From Ustilaginoidea virens (lineage: Eukaryota; Ascomycota; Sordariomycetes; Hypocreales; Clavicipitaceae): a DNA stretch of 64,000 nucleotides. The notes under the pieces were generated by a model. It worked only from the letters and a program-made list of their open reading frames with translations. It did not search any database and was not told the origin of the DNA. The stretch lies in contig NC_057316.1 of the NCBI RefSeq assembly GCF_000687475.1, forward strand, positions 6,820,001-6,884,000, in the 5' to 3' direction. Made by a program: the position numbers and the translations under genes. Of this stretch, positions 63,593-64,000 are shown piece after piece. How positions within the stretch are numbered: position 1 is the stretch's first letter; each line of letters begins with the position of its first letter.

Positions 63593-63942
63593 CTACTGCA
63601 GAGGCGGAAACGGCCTCAGGAAATGGCTGGGACACTCGTAGCCGCCCGGATTGCGGCCCAGATACTCCTGGTGGTACTCCTCGGCGGTCCACCACCGCCC
63701 CGCGGGGGCAATCTCGGTGACGATGCCCCCCTTCCACCACTGCTCGTCCGCCAGCCGCGTGACCTGGCGGGCTATGCGCTCCTGCTCCCCGTCGTGGAAA
63801 AAGATGGCCGAGCGGTACTGCGTCCCCGCATCCGGGCCCTGGGCGTTGCGCGTCGTCGGGTCGTGCATGCGGTAGAAGAACTCGAGCAGGGCGCGGTACG
63901 ACACCTGCCGCGGGTCGAAGATGATTTGCGCGGCTTCCGCGT
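63593..63942 (-). CDS. MXR1: Peptide methionine sulfoxide reductase A, C-terminal exon (5' part outside window)
   Basis: The exon runs from an acceptor (CGCAG) at 63943 down to the stop at 63593; it begins within a codon, and the upstream exon is beyond the end of the window. The protein reads AEAAQIIFDPRQVSYRALLE, FFYRMHDPTTRNAQGPDAGTQYRSAIFF and ends YLGRNPGGYECPSHFLRPFP. VSYxxLLExFYRxHDPTT and QGxDxGTQYRSAI are signatures of MsrA, which reduces the S-epimer of methionine sulfoxide using thioredoxin. The catalytic Cys (GCFWG block) would be in the missing exon. An AAGGC repeat in the intron reaches the last bases of the window. Confidence 0.92.
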
Positions 63943-64000
63943 CTGCGCAGCCGGCCGTTTATGTGAGCGCGGGGGTGCTAGGCAAGGCAAGGCAAGGCAA

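Overview
The window is nuclear DNA from a filamentous ascomycete, most likely a sordariomycete of the Hypocreales. The evidence is GC-rich coding sequence, short introns (about 60-200 nt) with GTAAGT/GTGAGT-like donors and CTAG/CAG acceptors, a tRNA gene with an intron beside the anticodon, and a gene set typical of such fungi (FAB1, MDM12, the spindle-pole protein Ppc89, a GH76 enzyme). The order is supported; family or genus is inference. I see no intact transposon, no CRISPR array, no virus and no biosynthetic cluster. I recognise or support 19 protein genes and one tRNA.

Left third (1-16 kb): the 3' end of a RAD1-type checkpoint clamp gene, a 4 kb repeat-rich spacer, a disordered orphan protein, the tiny anaphase-promoting-complex gene CDC26, the ER metallophosphoesterase CDC1 (minus) and a very large four-exon PhoD-like phosphatase (minus). 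Middle (16-40 kb): tRNA-Ile(AAU), the cap-binding protein eIF4E, a mitochondrial-type acyl/malonyl-CoA synthetase (minus), the BolA protein BOL1, an unrecognised protein (minus) diverging from the PI3P 5-kinase FAB1, then MDM12 (ERMES). Right third (40-64 kb): VPS28 (ESCRT-I, minus) diverging from NOC2 (60S assembly), a Ppc89/Cep57-type spindle-pole protein (minus), a secreted GH76 enzyme, threonine deaminase ILV1, an unusual protein joining two cyclic-nucleotide-binding domains to an F-box and leucine-rich repeats, a mitochondrial Bax-inhibitor-1 family protein and the 3' exon of a methionine sulfoxide reductase A gene.

The genes are mostly unrelated housekeeping functions and do not form a pathway cluster. 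FAB1, MDM12 and VPS28 are within 11 kb of each other and all act on endomembranes, but nothing in the sequence shows that they are co-regulated. The spacers are long (up to 4 kb) and full of short tandem arrays (5-, 7-, 8-, 11- and 12-bp units), homopolymers, and a recurring ACTCCGTA/TACGGAGT word that sits in intergenic DNA and twice accompanies the palindrome TACCTWAGGTA. The items most worth a second look are the cyclic-nucleotide/F-box/LRR fusion, the recurring intergenic word, and the orphan proteins at 4.3 kb and 27-29 kb.
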